Assembly (NCBI GenBank): GCA_964036045.1
Contig: OZ038378.1
Location: 148,223,596-148,287,595, forward strand
Reading direction: 5' to 3'
Origin: Eutreptiella sp. 'Long Island Sound 2002'
Lineage: Eukaryota; Euglenozoa; Euglenophyceae; Eutreptiales; Eutreptiaceae
DNA: 64,000 nucleotides
The notes under the pieces: generated by a model
The model's database searches: none
Told to the model about the DNA's origin: nothing
The model's input: only the letters and a program-made list of their open reading frames with translations
Shown: positions 1-13,500 of the stretch, piece by piece
Layout: each line of letters begins with the position of its first letter
How positions within the stretch are numbered: position 1 is the stretch's first letter
Made by a program: the position numbers and the translations under genes

Positions 1-410
1 AAAATTCTCGGAAAATTCTCGGAAAATTCTCGGAAAAATCTCGGAAAATTCTCGGAATTTTCTCATAAAATTCTCGGAAAATTCTCGGAAAATTCTCGGA
101 AAATTCTCGGAAAATTCTCGGAAAATTCTCGGAAAATTCTCGGAAAATTCTCGGAAAATTCTGGGAAAATTCTCGGAAAATTCTCGGAAAATTTTCAGAA
201 AATTCTCGGAAATTCTCGGATAATTCTCGGAAAATTTTCAGAAAATTCTCGGAAAATTCTCGGAAAATTCTCAGAAAATTCTCGGAAAATTCTCGGAAAA
301 TTCTCCGAAAATTCTCGGAAAATTCTCGGAAAATTCTCGGAAAATTCTCGGAAAATTCTCGGAAAATTCTCGGAAAATTCTCGGAAAATTCTCGGAAAAT
401 TCTCGGAAAA
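1..410. repeat. Left edge: monomers with S1 slip at 208 and an inverted-core monomer at 54-64
   Basis: The window opens inside the array. The monomer at 54-64 reads GGAATTTTCTC; its 8-bp core GAATTTTC is the exact reverse complement of the standard core GAAAATTC. It is followed directly by a CATAAAATTC monomer, the only clear C landmark I saw left of the gap. A 10-bp slip monomer begins at 208 and is followed by GGATAATTC. Distance from this slip to the next (1351) is 1143 bp, which is 104 monomers minus one base, as expected for one slip. Confidence 0.8.
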
Positions 411-1564
411 TTGACGGAAAATTCTCGGAAAATTCTCGGAAAATTCTCGGAAAATTCTCGGCAAATTCTCGGAAAATTCTCGGAAAATTCTCGGAAAATT
501 CTCGGAAAATTCTGGGAAAAATCTCGGAACATTCTCGGAAAATTCTCGGAAAATTCTCCGAAAATTCTCGGGAAATTCTCGGAAAATTCTCGGAAAATTC
601 TCGGAAAATTCTCGGAAAATTCTCAGAAAATTCTCGGAAAATTCTCGGAAAATTCTCGGAAAATTCTCAGAAAATTCTCGGAAAATTCTCGGAAAATTCT
701 CCGAAAATTCTCGGAAAATTCTCGGAAAATTCTCGGAAAATTCTCGGAAAATTCTCGGAAAATTCTCGGAAAATTCTCGGAAAATTTTCAGAAAATTCTC
801 GGAAAATTCTCGGAAAATTCTCAGAAAATTCTCGGAAAATTCTCCGAAAATTCTCCGAAAATTCTCGGAAAATTCTCGGAAAATTCTCGGAAAATTCTCG
901 GAAAATTCTCGGAAAATTCTCGGAAAATTCTCGGAAAATTCTCGGAAAATTCTCGGAAAAATCTCGGAAAATTGACGGAAAATTCTCGGAAAATTCTCGG
1001 AAAATTCTCGGAAAATTCTCGGCAAATTCTCGGAAAATTCTCGGAAAATTCTCGGAAAATTCTCGGAAAATTCTGGGAAAAATCTCGGAACATTCTCGGA
1101 AAATTCTCGGAAAATTCTCCGAAAATTCTCGGGAAATTCTCGGAAAATTCTCGGAAAATTCTCGGAAAATTCTCGGAAAATTCTCGGAAAATTCTCGGAA
1201 AATTCTCGGAAAATTCTCGGAAAATTCTCGGAAAATTCTCGGAAAATTCTCGGAAAATTCTCGGAAAATTCTCGGAAAATTCTCGGAAAATTCTCGGAAA
1301 ATTCTCGGAAAATTCTCGGAAAATTCTCGGAAAATTTTCAGAAAATTCTCGGAAATTCTCGGATAATTCTCGGAAAATTTTCAGAAAATTCTCGGAAAAT
1401 TCTCGGAAAATTCTCAGAAAATTCTCGGAAAATTCTCGGAAAATTCTCCGAAAATTCTCGGAAAATTCTCGGAAAATTCTCGGAAAATTCTCGGAAAATT
1501 CTCGGAAAATTCTCGGAAAATTCTCGGAAAATTCTCGGAAAATTCTCGGAAAATTCTCGGAAAA
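411..1564. repeat. G-type higher-order repeats, two tandem copies (561 and 593 bp)
   Basis: Two copies begin with D (TTGACGG) at 411 and 972; the next copy starts at 1565. In each, D is followed about 65 bp later by a GGCAAATTC monomer and 101 bp later by the G landmark, then a TCCGAAAATTC monomer and a GGGAAATTC monomer. Lengths are 561 (51 monomers) and 593 (54 monomers minus one base, because this copy holds the 10-bp slip at 1351). The same order recurs at 6522 and 7104 and, in altered form, at 17804 and 20241. Confidence 0.85.
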
Positions 1565-4500
1565 TTGACGGAAAATTCTCGGAAAATTCTCGGAAAATTC
1601 TCGGAAAATTCTCGGCAAATTCTCGGAAAATTCTCGGAAAATTCTCGGAAAATTCTCGGAAAATTCTGGGAAAAATCTCGGAACATTCTCGGAAAATTCT
1701 CGGAAAATTCTCCGAAAATTCTCGGGAAATTCTCGGAAAATTCTCGGAAAATTCTCGGAAAATTCTCGGAAAATTCTCAGAAAATTCTCGGAAAATTCTC
1801 GGAAAATTCTCGGAAAATTCTCAGAAAATTCTCGGAAAATTCTCGGAAAATTCTCGGAAAATTCTCGGAAAATTCTCGGAAAATTCTCGGAAAATTCTCA
1901 GAAAATTCTCGGAAATTCTCGGATAATTCTCGGAAAATTCTCAGAAAATTCTCGGAAAATTCTCGGAAAATTCTCGGAAAATTCTCGGAAAATTCTCGGA
2001 AAATTCTCGGAAAATTCTCGGAAAATTCTCAGAAAATTCTCGGAAATTCTCGGAAAATTCTCGGAAAATTCTCCGAAAATTTTCAGAAAATTCTCGGAAA
2101 ATTCTCGGAAAATTCTCAGAAAATTCTCGGAAAATTCTCGGAAAATTCTCGGAAAATTCTCAGAAAATTCTCAGAAAGTTCTCGGAAAATTCTCGGAAAA
2201 TTCCCGGAAAATTCTCGGAAAATTCTTGGAAAATTCCCGGAAAGTTCTCGGAAAATTCTCGGAAAATTCTCGGAAAATTCTCAGAAAATTCCCGGAAAAT
2301 TCTCGGAAAATTCTCGGAAAATTCTCGGAAAATTGTCCGAAAATTCTCGGAAAATTCTCGGAAAATTCTCGGAAAATTCCCGGAAAATTCTCGGAAAATT
2401 CTTGGAAAATTCCCGGAAAGTTCTCGGAAAATTCTCGGAAAATTCTCGGAAAATTCTCAGAAAATTCTCGGAAAATTCCCGGAAAATTCTCGGAAAATTC
2501 TCGGAAAATTCTCGGAAAATTCTTGGAAAATTCTCGGAAAATTCTCGGATAATTCCCGGAAAATTCTCGGAAAATTCTTGGAAAATTCTCGGAAAGTTCT
2601 CGGAAAATTCTCAGAAAATTCTCGGAAAGTTCTCGGAAAATTCTCGGAAAATTCTCGGAAAATTCTCAGAAAATTCTCGGAAATTCTCCGATAATTCTCG
2701 GAAAATTCTCAGAAAATTCTCGGAAAATTCTCGGAAAATTCTCAGAAAATTCTCGGAAAGTTCTCGGAAAATTCTCGGAAAATTCTCGGAAAATTCTCGG
2801 AAAATTCCCGGAAAATTCTCGGGAAATTCTTGGAAAATTATCGGAAAATTCTCGGAAAATTCTCGGAAAATTCTCGGAAAATTCTCGAAAAATTCTCGGA
2901 AAATTCGCGGAAAATTCTCGGAAAATTCTCGGAAAATTCTCGGAAAATTCTCGGAAAATTCTCGGAAAATTCTCGGAAAATTCTCGGAAAATTCTCGGAA
3001 AATTCTCGGAAAATTCTCGGAAAATTCTCGGAAAATTCTCGGAAAATTCTCGGAAAATTCTCGGAAAATTCTCAGAAATTCTCGGAAAATTCTCGGAAAA
3101 TTCTCTGTAAAATCTCGGAAAATTCTCAGAAAATTCTCGGAAAATTCCCGGAAAATTCTCGGAAAATTCTCGGAAAATTCTCGGAAAATTCTCGGAAAAT
3201 TCTCGGAAAATTCTCGGAAAATTCTCGGAAAATTCTCGGAAAATTGACGGAAAATTCTCGGAAAATTCTCGGAAAATTCTCGGAAAATTCTCGGAAAATT
3301 CTCGGAAAATTCTCAGAAAATTGTCAGAAAATTCTCCCAAAATTCTCGGAAAATTCTCGGAAAATTCTCAGAAAATTCTCAGAAAATTCTCCCAAAATTC
3401 TCGGAAAATTCTCGGGAAATTCTTGGAAAATTCTCGGAAAATTCTCGGAAAATTCTCGGAAAATTCTCGGAAAATTCTCGAAAAATTCTCGGAAAATTCG
3501 CGGAAAATTCTCGGAAAATTCTCGGAAAATTCTCGGAAAATTCTCGGAAAATTCTCGGAAAATTCTCGGAAAATTCTCGGAAAATTGACGGAAAATTCTC
3601 GGAAACTTCTCGGAAAATTCTCGGAAAATTCTCGGAAAATCCTCGGAAAATTCTCAGAAAATTCTCGGAAAATTCTCGGAAAATTCTCGGAAAATTTTCG
3701 GAAAATTCTCGGAAAATTCTCGGAAAATTGACGCAAAATTCTCGGAAAATTCTCGGAAAATTCTCGGAAAATTCTCGGAAAATTCTCGGAAAATTCCCGG
3801 AAAATTCTCGGAAAATTCTTGGAAAATTCTCGGAAAGTTCTCGGAAAATTCTCGGAAAATTCTCGGAAAATTCTCAGAAAATTTTCGGAAAATTCTCGGA
3901 AAATTCTCGGAAAATTCTCGGAAAATTCTCGGAAAATTCTCGGAAAATTCTCTGAAAATTCTCGGAAAATTCCCGGAAAATTCTCGGAAAATTCTTGGAA
4001 AATTCTCGGAAAGTTCTCGGAAAATTCTCAGAAAATTCTCGGAAAGTTCTCGGAAAATTCTCGGAAAATTCTCGGAAAATTCTCAGAAAATTCTCGGAAA
4101 TTCTCCGATAATTCTCGGAAGATTCTCAGAAAATTCTCGGAAAATTCTCGGAAAATTCTCAGAAAATTCTCGGAAAGTTCTCGGAAAATTCTCGGAAAAT
4201 TCTCGGAAAATTCTCGGAAAATTCCCGGAAAATTCTCGGAAAATTCTTGGAAAAATTCTCGGAAATTTCTCGGAAAATTCTCGGAAACTTCTCGGAAAAT
4301 TCTCGGAAAATTCTCGGAAAATTCTCGGAAAATTCTCGGAAAATTCTCGGAAAATTCTCGGAAAATTCTCGGAAAATTCTCGGAAAATTCTCGGAAAATT
4401 CCCGGAAAATTCTCGGAAAATTCTCGGAAAATTCTCGGAAAATTCTCGGAAAATTCTCGGAAAATTCTCGGAAAATTCTCGGAAAATTCTCGGAAAATTC

Positions 4501-6250
4501 TCGGAAAATTCCCGGAAAATTCTCGGAAAATTCTCGGAAAATTCTCGGAAAATTCTCGGAAAATTCTCGGAAAATTCTCGGAAAATTCTCGGAAAATTCT
4601 CGGAAAATTCTCGGAAAATTCTCGGAAAATTCTCGGAAAATTCTCTGTAAAATCTCGGAAAATTCTCAGAAAATTCTCGGAAAATTCCCGGAAAATTCTC
4701 GGAAAATTCTCGGAAAATTCTCGGAAAATTCTCGGAAAATTCTCGGAAAATTCTCGGAAAATTCTCGGAAAATTCCCGGAAAATTCTCGGAAAATTCTTG
4801 GAAAATTCTCGGAAAGTTCTCGGAAAATTCTCGGAAAATTCTCGGAAAATTCTCAGAAAATTTTCGGAAAATTCTCGGAAAATTCTCGGAAAATTCTCGG
4901 AAAATTCTCGGAAAATTCTCGGAAAATTCTCTGAAAATTCTCGGAAAATTCCCGGAAAATTCTCGGAAAATTCTTGGAAAATTCTCGGAAAGTTCTCGGA
5001 AAATTCTCAGAAAATTCTCGGAAAGTTCTCGGAAAATTCTCGGAAAATTCTCGGAAAATTCTCAGAAAATTCTCGGAAATTCTCCGATAATTCTCGGAAG
5101 ATTCTCAGAAAATTCTCGGAAAATTCTCGGAAAATTCTCAGAAAATTCTCGGAAAGTTCTCGGAAAATTCTCGGAAAATTCTCGGAAAATTCTCGGAAAA
5201 TTCTCGGAAAATTCCCGGAAAATTCTCGGAAAATTCTTGGAAAAATTCTCGGAAAATTCTCGGAAAATTCTCGGAAACTTCTCGGAAAATTCTCGGAAAA
5301 TTCTCGGAAAATTCTCGGAAAATTCTCGGAAAATTCTCGGAAAATTCTCGGAAAATTCTCGGAAAATTCTCGGAAAATTCTCGGAAAATTCCCGGAAAAT
5401 TCTCGGAAAATTCTCGGAAAATTCTCGGAAAATTCTCGGAAAATTCTCGGAAAATTCTCGGAAAATTCTCGGAAAATTCTCGGAAAATTCTCGGAAAATT
5501 CCCGGAAAATTCTCGGAAAATTCTCGGAAAATTCTCGGAAAATTCTCGGAAAATTCTCGGAAAATTCTCGGAAAATTCTCGGAAAATTCTCGGAAAATTC
5601 TCGGAAAATTCTCGGAAAATTCTCGGAAAATTCTCTGTAAAATCTCGGAAAATTCTCAGAAAATTCTCGGAAAATTCCCGGAAAATTCTCGGAAAATTCT
5701 CGGAAAATTCTCGGAAAATTCTCGGAAAATTCTCGGAAAATTCTCGGAAAATTCTCGGAAAATTCTCGGAAAATTGACGGAAAATTCTCGGAAAATTCTC
5801 GGAAAATTCTCGGAAAATTCTCGGAAAATTCTCGGAAAATTCTCGGAAAATTCTCAGAAAATTCTCAGAAAATTCTCCCAAAATTCTCGGAAAATTCTCG
5901 GAAAATTCTAGGAAAATTGACGGAAAATTCTCGGAAAATCCTCGGAAAATTCTCAGAAAATTCTCGGAAAATTCTCGGAAAATTCTCGGAAAATTCTCGG
6001 AAAATTTTCGGAAAATTCTCGGAAAATTCTCGGAAAATTGACGGAAAATTCTCGGAAAATTCTCGGAAAATTCTCGGAAAATTCTCGGAAAATTCTCGGA
6101 AAATTCCCGGAAAATTCTCGGAAAATTCTTGGAAAATTCTCGGAAAGTTCTCGGAAAATTCTCGGAAAATTCTCGGAAAATTCTCAGAAAATTCTCGGAA
6201 AATTATCGGAAAATTCTCGGAAAATTCTCGGAAAATTCTCGGAAAATTCT
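1565..6250. repeat. Large block, copy 1 (related to 7104-10557)
   Basis: The order of landmarks from D at 1565 matches that from 7104. Offsets between copies are 5539 at the start (S1 1911 and 7450), 5648 in the middle (TTGTCCG 2333 and 7981; GGGAAATTCTTGG 2821 and 8469; slip 2679 and 8327), 5165 further on (TTGACGC 3728 and 8893; slip 4096 and 9261) and 4307 at the end (D 5917 and 10224; D 6038 and 10345). The steps are whole monomers plus a slip where one is gained or lost. Copy 1 is longer mainly because it holds the nested 979/990-bp duplication. The right boundary is approximate. Confidence 0.75.
3819..5776. repeat. Nested 979/990-bp tandem duplication
   Basis: A marked segment, CTTGG then AAAGTTCTC, starts at 3819 and again at 4798, 979 bp later. 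The CGATAATTC slips at 4096 and 5075 have the same offset. After one extra monomer the offset becomes 990: 12-bp monomer after CTTGG at 4246 and 5236, AAACTTCTC at about 4288 and 5278, CTCTGTAAAATC at 4643 and 5633. The 979 bp equal 89 monomers because the 10-bp slip is offset by the 12-bp monomer. CTCTGTAAAATC also occurs at 3103 and 9940. The related block from 7104 has only one copy of this segment. Confidence 0.8.
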
Positions 6251-6521
6251 CGGAAAATTCTCGGAAAATTCTCGGAAAATTCTCGGAAAATTCTCGGAAA
6301 ATTCTCGGAAAATTCTCGGAAAATTCTCGGAAAATTTTCAGAAAATTCTCGGAAAATTCTCGGAAAATTCTCAGAAAATTCTCGGAAAATTCTCGGAAAA
6401 TTCTCCGAAAATTCTCGGAAAATTCTCGGAAAATTCTCGGAAAATTCTCGGAAAATTCTCGGAAAATTCTCGGAAAATTCTCGGAAAATTCTCGGAAAAT
6501 TCTCGGAAAATTCTCGGAAAA

Positions 6522-7103
6522 TTGACGGAAAATTCTCGGAAAATTCTCGGAAAATTCTCGGAAAATTCTCGGCAAATTCTCGGAAAATTCTCGGAAAATT
6601 CTCGGAAAATTCTCGGAAAATTCTGGGAAAAATCTCGGAACATTCTCGGAAAATTCTCGGAAAATTCTCCGAAAATTCTCGGGAAATTCTCGGAAAATTC
6701 TCGGAAAATTCTCGGAAAATTCTCGGAAAATTCTCGGAAAATTCTCGGAAAATTCTCGGAAAATTCTCGGAAAATTCTCGGAAAATTCTCGGAAAATTCT
6801 CCCAAAATTCTCGGAAAATTCTCGGAAAATTCTCGGAAAATTCTCGGAAAATTCTCGGAAAATTCTCGGAAAATTTTCAGAAAATTCTCGGAAATTCTCG
6901 GATAATTCTCGGAAAATTTTCAGAAAATTCTCGGAAAATTCTCGGAAAATTCTCAGAAAATTCTCGGAAAATTCTCGGAAAATTCTCCGAAAATTCTCGG
7001 AAAATTCTCGGAAAATTCTCGGAAAATTCTCGGAAAATTCTCGGAAAATTCTCGGAAAATTCTCGGAAAATTCTCGGAAAATTCTCGGAAAATTCTCGGA
7101 AAA
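6522..7103. repeat. G-type higher-order repeat, 582 bp
   Basis: The repeat starts with D at 6522 and carries GGCAAATTC, the G landmark at about 6624, TCCGAAAATTC and GGGAAATTC in the order seen at 411 and 972. It adds a CTCCCAAAATTC monomer near 6800 and an S1 slip at 6890 followed by GGATAATTC, then runs to the next D at 7104. Its length is 53 monomers minus one base for the slip. The 214 bp from slip to next D equal those between 1351 and 1565, so this is the same junction duplicated. Confidence 0.8.
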
Positions 7104-10100
7104 TTGACGGAAAATTCTCCGAAAATTCTCGGAAAATTCTCGGAAAATTCTCGGCAAATTCTCGGAAAATTCTCGGAAAATTCTCGGAAAATTCTCGGAA
7201 AATTCTGGGAAAAATCTCGGAACATTCTCGGAAAATTCTCGGAAAATTCTCCGAAAATTCTCGGGAAATTCTCGGAAAATTCTCGGAAAATTCTCGGAAA
7301 ATTCTCGGAAAATTCTCAGAAAATTCTCGGAAAATTCTCGGAAAATTCTCGGAAAATTCTCAGAAAATTCTCGGAAAATTCTCGGAAAATTCTCGGAAAA
7401 TTCTCGGAAAATTCTCGGAAAATTCTCGGAAAATTCTCAGAAAATTCTCGGAAATTCTCGGATAATTCTCGGAAAATTCTCAGAAAATTCTCGGAAAATT
7501 CTCGGAAAATTCTCGGAAAATTCTCGGAAAATTCTCGGAAAATTCTCGGAAAATTCTCGGAAAATTCTCAGAGAATTCTCGGAAATTCTCGGAAAATTCT
7601 CGGAAAATTCTCAGAAAATTTTCAGAAAATCCTCGGAAAATTCTCGGAAAATTCTCAGAAAATTCTCGGAAAATTCTCGGAAAATTCTCGGAAAATTCTC
7701 AGAAAATTCTCGGAAAATTCTCGGAAAATTCTCGGAAATTCTCCGATAATTCTCGGAAAATTCTCAGAAAATTCTCGGAAAATTCTCGGAAAATTCTCAG
7801 AAAATTCTCAGAAAGTTCTCGGAAAATCCTCGGAAAATTCCCGGAAAATTCTCGGAAAATTCTTGGAAAATTCCCGGAAAGTTCTCGGAAAATTCTCGGA
7901 AAATTCTCGGAAAATTCTCAGAAAATTCTCGGAAAATTCCCGGAAAATTCTCGGAAAATTCTCGGAAAATTCTCGGAAAATTGTCCGAAAATTCTCGGAA
8001 AATTCTCGGAAAATTCTCGGAAAATTCCCGGAAAATTCTCGGAAAATTCTTGGAAAATTCCCGGAAAGTTCTCGGAAAATTCTCGGAAAATTCTCGGAAA
8101 ATTCTCAGAAAATTCTCGGAAAATTCCCGGAAAATTCTCGGAAAATTCTCGGAAAATTCTCGGAAAATTCTTGGAAAATTCTCGGAAAATTCTCGGATAA
8201 TTCCCGGAAAATTCTCGGAAAATTCTTGGAAAATTCTCGGAAAGTTCTCGGAAAATTCTCAGAAAATTCTCGGAAAGTTCTCGGAAAATTCTCGGAAAAT
8301 TCTCGGAAAATTCTCAGAAAATTCTCGGAAATTCTCCGATAATTCTCGGAAAATTCTCAGAAAATTCTCGGAAAATTCTCGGAAAATTCTCAGAAAATTC
8401 TCGGAAAGTTCTCGGAAAATTCTCGGAAAATTCTCGGAAAATTCTCGGAAAATTCCCGGAAAATTCTCGGGAAATTCTTGGAAAATTATCGGAAAATTCT
8501 CGGAAAATTCTCGGAAAATTCTCGGAAAATTCTCAGAAAATTCTCAGAAAATTCTCCCAAAATTCTCGGAAAATTCTCGGGAAATTCTTGGAAAATTCTC
8601 GGAAAATTCTCGGAAAATTCTCGGAAAATTCTCGGAAAATTCTCGAAAAATTCTCGGAAAATTCGCGGAAAATTCTCGGAAAATTCTCGGAAAATTCTCG
8701 GAAAATTCTCGGAAAATTCTCGGAAAATTCTCGGAAAATTCTCGGAAAATTGACGGAAAATTCTCGGAAACTTCTCGGAAAATTCTCGGAAAATTCTCGG
8801 AAAATCCTCGGAAAATTCTCAGAAAATTCTCGGAAAATTCTCGGAAAATTCTCGGAAAATTTTCGGAAAATTCTCGGAAAATTCTCGGAAAATTGACGCA
8901 AAATTCTCGGAAAATTCTCGGAAAATTCTCGGAAAATTCTCGGAAAATTCTCGGAAAATTCCCGGAAAATTCTCGGAAAATTCTTGGAAAATTCTCGGAA
9001 AGTTCTCGGAAAATTCTCGGAAAATTCTCGGAAAATTCTCAGAAAATTTTCGGAAAATTCTCGGAAAATTCTCGGAAAATTCTCGGAAAATTCTCGGAAA
9101 ATTCTCGGAAAATTCTCTGAAAATTCTCGGAAAATTCCCGGAAAATTCTCGGAAAATTCTTGGAAAATTCTCGGAAAGTTCTCGGAAAATTCTCAGAAAA
9201 TTCTCGGAAAGTTCTCGGAAAATTCTCGGAAAATTCTCGGAAAATTCTCAGAAAATTCTCGGAAATTCTCCGATAATTCTCGGAAGATTCTCAGAAAATT
9301 CTCGGAAAATTCTCGGAAAATTCTCAGAAAATTCTCGGAAAGTTCTCGGAAAATTCTCGGAAAATTCTCGGAAAATTCTCGGAAAATTCCCGGAAAATTC
9401 TCGGAAAATTCTTGGAAAAATTCTCGGAAAATTCTCGGAAAATTCTCGGAAAATTCTCGGAAAATTCTCGAAAAATTCTCGGAAAATTCTCGGAAAATTC
9501 TCGGAAAATTCTCGGAAAATTCTCGGAAAATTCTCGGAAAATTCTCGGAAAATTCTCGGAAAATTGACGGAAAATTCTCGGAAACTTCTCGGAAAATTCT
9601 CGGAAAATTCTCGGAAAATTCTCGGAAAATTCTCGGAAAATTCTCGGAAAATTCTCGGAAAATTCTCGGAAAATTCTCGGAAAATTCTCGGAAAATTCCC
9701 GGAAAATTCTCGGAAAATTCTCGGAAAATTCTCGGAAAATTCTCGGAAAATTCTCGGAAAATTCTCGGAAAATTCTCGGAAAATTCTCGGAAAATTCTCG
9801 GAAAATTCCCGGAAAATTCTCGGAAAATTCTCCGAAAATTCTCGGAAAATTCTCGGAAAATTCTCGGAAAATTCTCGGAAAATTCTCGGAAAATTCTCGG
9901 AAAATTCTCGGAAAATTCTCGGAAAATTCTCGGAAAATTCTCTGTAAAATCTCGGAAAATTCTCAGAAAATTCTCGGAAAATTCCCGGAAAATTCTCGGA
10001 AAATTCTCGGAAAATTCTCGGAAAATTCTCGGAAAATTCTCGGAAAATTCTCGGAAAATTCTCGGAAAATTCTCGGAAAATTGACGGAAAATTCTCGGAA

Positions 10101-10557
10101 AATTCTCGGAAAATTCTCGGAAAATTCTCGGAAAATTCTCGGAAAATTCTCGGAAAATTCTCAGAAAATTCTCAGAAAATTCTCCCAAAATTCTCGGAAA
10201 ATTCTCGGAAAATTCTAGGAAAATTGACGGAAAATTCTCGGAAAATCCTCGGAAAATTCTCAGAAAATTCTCGGAAAATTCTCGGAAAATTCTCGGAAAA
10301 TTCTCGGAAAATTTTCGGAAAATTCTCGGAAAATTCTCGGAAAATTGACGGAAAATTCTCGGAAAATTCTCGGAAAATTCTCGGAAAATTCTCGGAAAAT
10401 TCTCGGAAAATTCCCGGAAAATTCTCGGAAAATTCTTGGAAAATTCTCGGAAAGTTCTCGGAAAATTCTCGGAAAATTCTCGGAAAATTCTCAGAAAATT
10501 CTCGGAAAATTATCGGAAAATTCTCGGAAAATTCTCGGAAAATTCTCGGAAAATTCT
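7104..10557. repeat. Large block, copy 2 (related to 1565-6250)
   Basis: D at 7104, G at about 7206, S1 at 7450, then the same run of landmarks as from 1565. It has an extra 109 bp (10 monomers minus one slip, CGATAATTC at 7734). It lacks 483 bp present around 3.0-3.5 kb of copy 1, which includes the slip at 3074, and lacks one copy of the nested 979-bp segment. The two blocks stop matching after the GGAAAATTATC monomer (about 6205 and 10511), so the right end is approximate. Confidence 0.75.
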
Positions 10558-13500
10558 CGGAAAATTCTCGGAAAATTCTCGGAAAATTCCCGGAAAATTC
10601 TCGGAAAATTCTTGGAAAATTCTCGGAAAGTTCTCGGAAAATTCTCAGAAAATTCTCGGAAAGTTCTCGGAAAATTCTCGGAAAATTCTCGGAAAATTCT
10701 CAGAAAATTCTCGGAAATTCTCCGATAATTCTCGGAAGATTCTCAGAAAATTCTCGGAAAATTCTCGAAAAATTCTCAGAAAATTCTCGGAAAGTTCTCG
10801 GAAAATTCTCGGAAAATTCTCGGAAAATTCTCGGAAAATTCCCGGAAAATTCTCGGAAAATTCTTGGAAAATTCTCGGAAAATTCTCGGAAAATTCTCGG
10901 AAAATTCTCGGAAAATTCTCGAAAAATTCTCGGAAAATTCTCGGCAAATTCTCGGAAAATTCTCGGAAAATTCTCGGAAAATTCTCGGAAAATTCTCGGA
11001 AAATTCTCGGAAAATTGACGGAAAATTCTCGGAAACTTCTCGGAAAATTCTCGGAAAATTCTCGGAAAATTCTCGGAAAATTCTCGGAAAATTCTCGGAA
11101 AATTCTCGGAAAATTCTCGGAAAATTCTCGGAAAATTCTCGGAAAATTCTCGGAAAATTCCCGGAAAATTCTCGGAAAATTCTCGGAAAATTCTCGGAAA
11201 ATTCTCGGAAAATTCTCGGAAAATTCTCGGAAAATTCTCGGAAAATTCTCGGAAAATTCTCGGAAAATTCTCGGAAAATTCTCGGAAAAATCTCGGAAAA
11301 TTCCCGGAAAATTCTCGGAAAATTCTCGGAAAATTCTCGGAAAATTCTCGGAAAATTCTCGGAAAATTCTCGGAAAATTCTCGGAAAATTCTCGGAAAAT
11401 TCTCGGAAAATTCTCGGAAAATTGACGGAAAATTCTCAGAAAATTGACGGAAAATTCTCGGAAAATTCTCGGAAAATTCTCGGAAAATTCTCGGAAAATT
11501 CTCAGAAAATTCTCAGAAAATTCTCCCAAAATTCTCGGAAAATTCTCGGAAAATTGACGGAAAATTCTCGGAAAATTCTCGGAAAATTCTCGGAAAATTC
11601 TCGGGAAATTCTCGGAAATTCTCGGATAATTCTCGGAAAATTCTCAGAAAATTTTCAGAAAATTCTCGGAAAATTCTCGGAAAATTCTCAGAAAATTGTC
11701 GGAAAATTCTCGGAAAATTCTCGGAAAATTCTCAGAAAATTCTCGGAAAATTCTCGGAAAATTCTCGGAAAATTCTCAGAAAATTCTCGGAAATTCTCCG
11801 ATAATTCTCGGAAAATTCTCAGAAAATTCTCGGAAAATTCTCGGAAAATTCTCAGAAAATTCTCGGAAAGTTCTCGGAAAATTCTCGGAAAATTCTCGGA
11901 AAATTCTCAGAAAATTCTCGGAAAATTCTCGGAAAATTCTCGGAAAATTCTCGGAAAATTCTCGGAAAATTCTCGGAAAATTCTCGGAAAATTCTCGGAA
12001 AATTCCCGGAAAATTCTCGGAAAATTCTTGGAAAATTCTCGGAAAGTTCTCGGAAAATTCTCGGAAAATTCTCGGAAAATTCTCAAAAAATTCCCGGAAA
12101 ATTCTCGGAAAATTCTCGGAAAATTCTCGGAAAATTCTCGGAAAATTCTCGGAAAATTCTCGGATAATTCCCGGAAAATTCTCGGAAAATTCTCGGAAAA
12201 TTCTCGGAAAATTCTCGGAAAGTTCTCGGAAAATTCTCAGAAAATTCTCGGAAAGTTCTCGGAAAATTCTCGGAAAATTCTCGGAAAGTTCTCGGAAAAT
12301 TCTCGGAAAATTCTCGGAAAATTCTCGGAAAATTCCCGGAAAATTCTCGGAAAATTCTTGGAAAAATTCTCGGAAAATTCTCGGAAAATTCTCGGAAAAT
12401 TCTCGAAAAATTCTCGGAAAATTCTCGGAAAATTCTCGGAAAATTCTCGGAAAATTCTCGGAAAATTCTCGGAAAATTCTCGGAAAATTCTCGGAAAATT
12501 GACGGAAAATTCTCGGAAACTTCTCGGAAAATTCTCGGAAAATTCTCGGAAAATTCTCGGAAAATTCTCGGAAAATTCTCGGAAAATTCTCGGAAAATTC
12601 TCGGAAAATTCTCGGAAAATTCTCGGAAAATTCCCGGAAAATTCTCGGAAAATTCTCGGAAAATTCTCGGAAAATTCTCGGAAAATTCTCGGAAAATTCT
12701 CGGAAAATTCTCGGAAAATTCTCGGAAAATTCTCGGAAAATTCCCGGAAAATTCTCGGAAAATTCTCGGAAAATTCTCGGAAAATTCTCGGAAAATTCTC
12801 GGAAAATTCTCGGAAAATTCTCGGAAAATTCTCGGAAAATTCTCGGAAAATTCTCGGAAAATTCTCGGAAAATTCTCGGAAAATTGACGGAAAATTCTCG
12901 GAAAATCCTCGGAAAATTCTCAGAAAATTCTCGGAAAATTCTCGGAAAATTCTCGGAAAATTCTCGGAAAATTTTCGGAAAATTCTCGGAAAATTCTCGG
13001 AAAATTGACGGAAAATTCTCGGAAAATTCTCGGAAAATTCTCGGAAAATTCTCGGAAAATTCTCGGAAAATTCTCGGAAAATTCTCAGAAAATTCTCGGA
13101 AAATTCTCGGAAAATTCTCGGAAAATTCTCAGAAAATTCTCGGAAATTCTCCGATAATTCTCGGAAAATTCTCAGAAAATTCTCGGAAAATTCTCGGAAA
13201 ATTCTCAGAAAATTCTCGGAAAGTTCTCGGAAAATTCTCGGAAAATTCTCGGAAAATTCTCAGAAAATTCTCGGAAAATTCTCGGAAAATTCTCGGAAAA
13301 TTCTCGGAAAATTCTCGGAAAATTCTCGGAAAATTCTCGGAAAATTCTCGGAAAATTCCCGGAAAATTCTCGGAAAATTCTTGGAAAATTCTCGGAAATT
13401 CTCGGAAAATTCTCGGAAAATTCTCGGAAAATTCTCAAAAAATTCCCGGAAAATTCTCGGAAAATTCTCGGAAAATTCTCGGAAAATTCTCGGAAAATTC

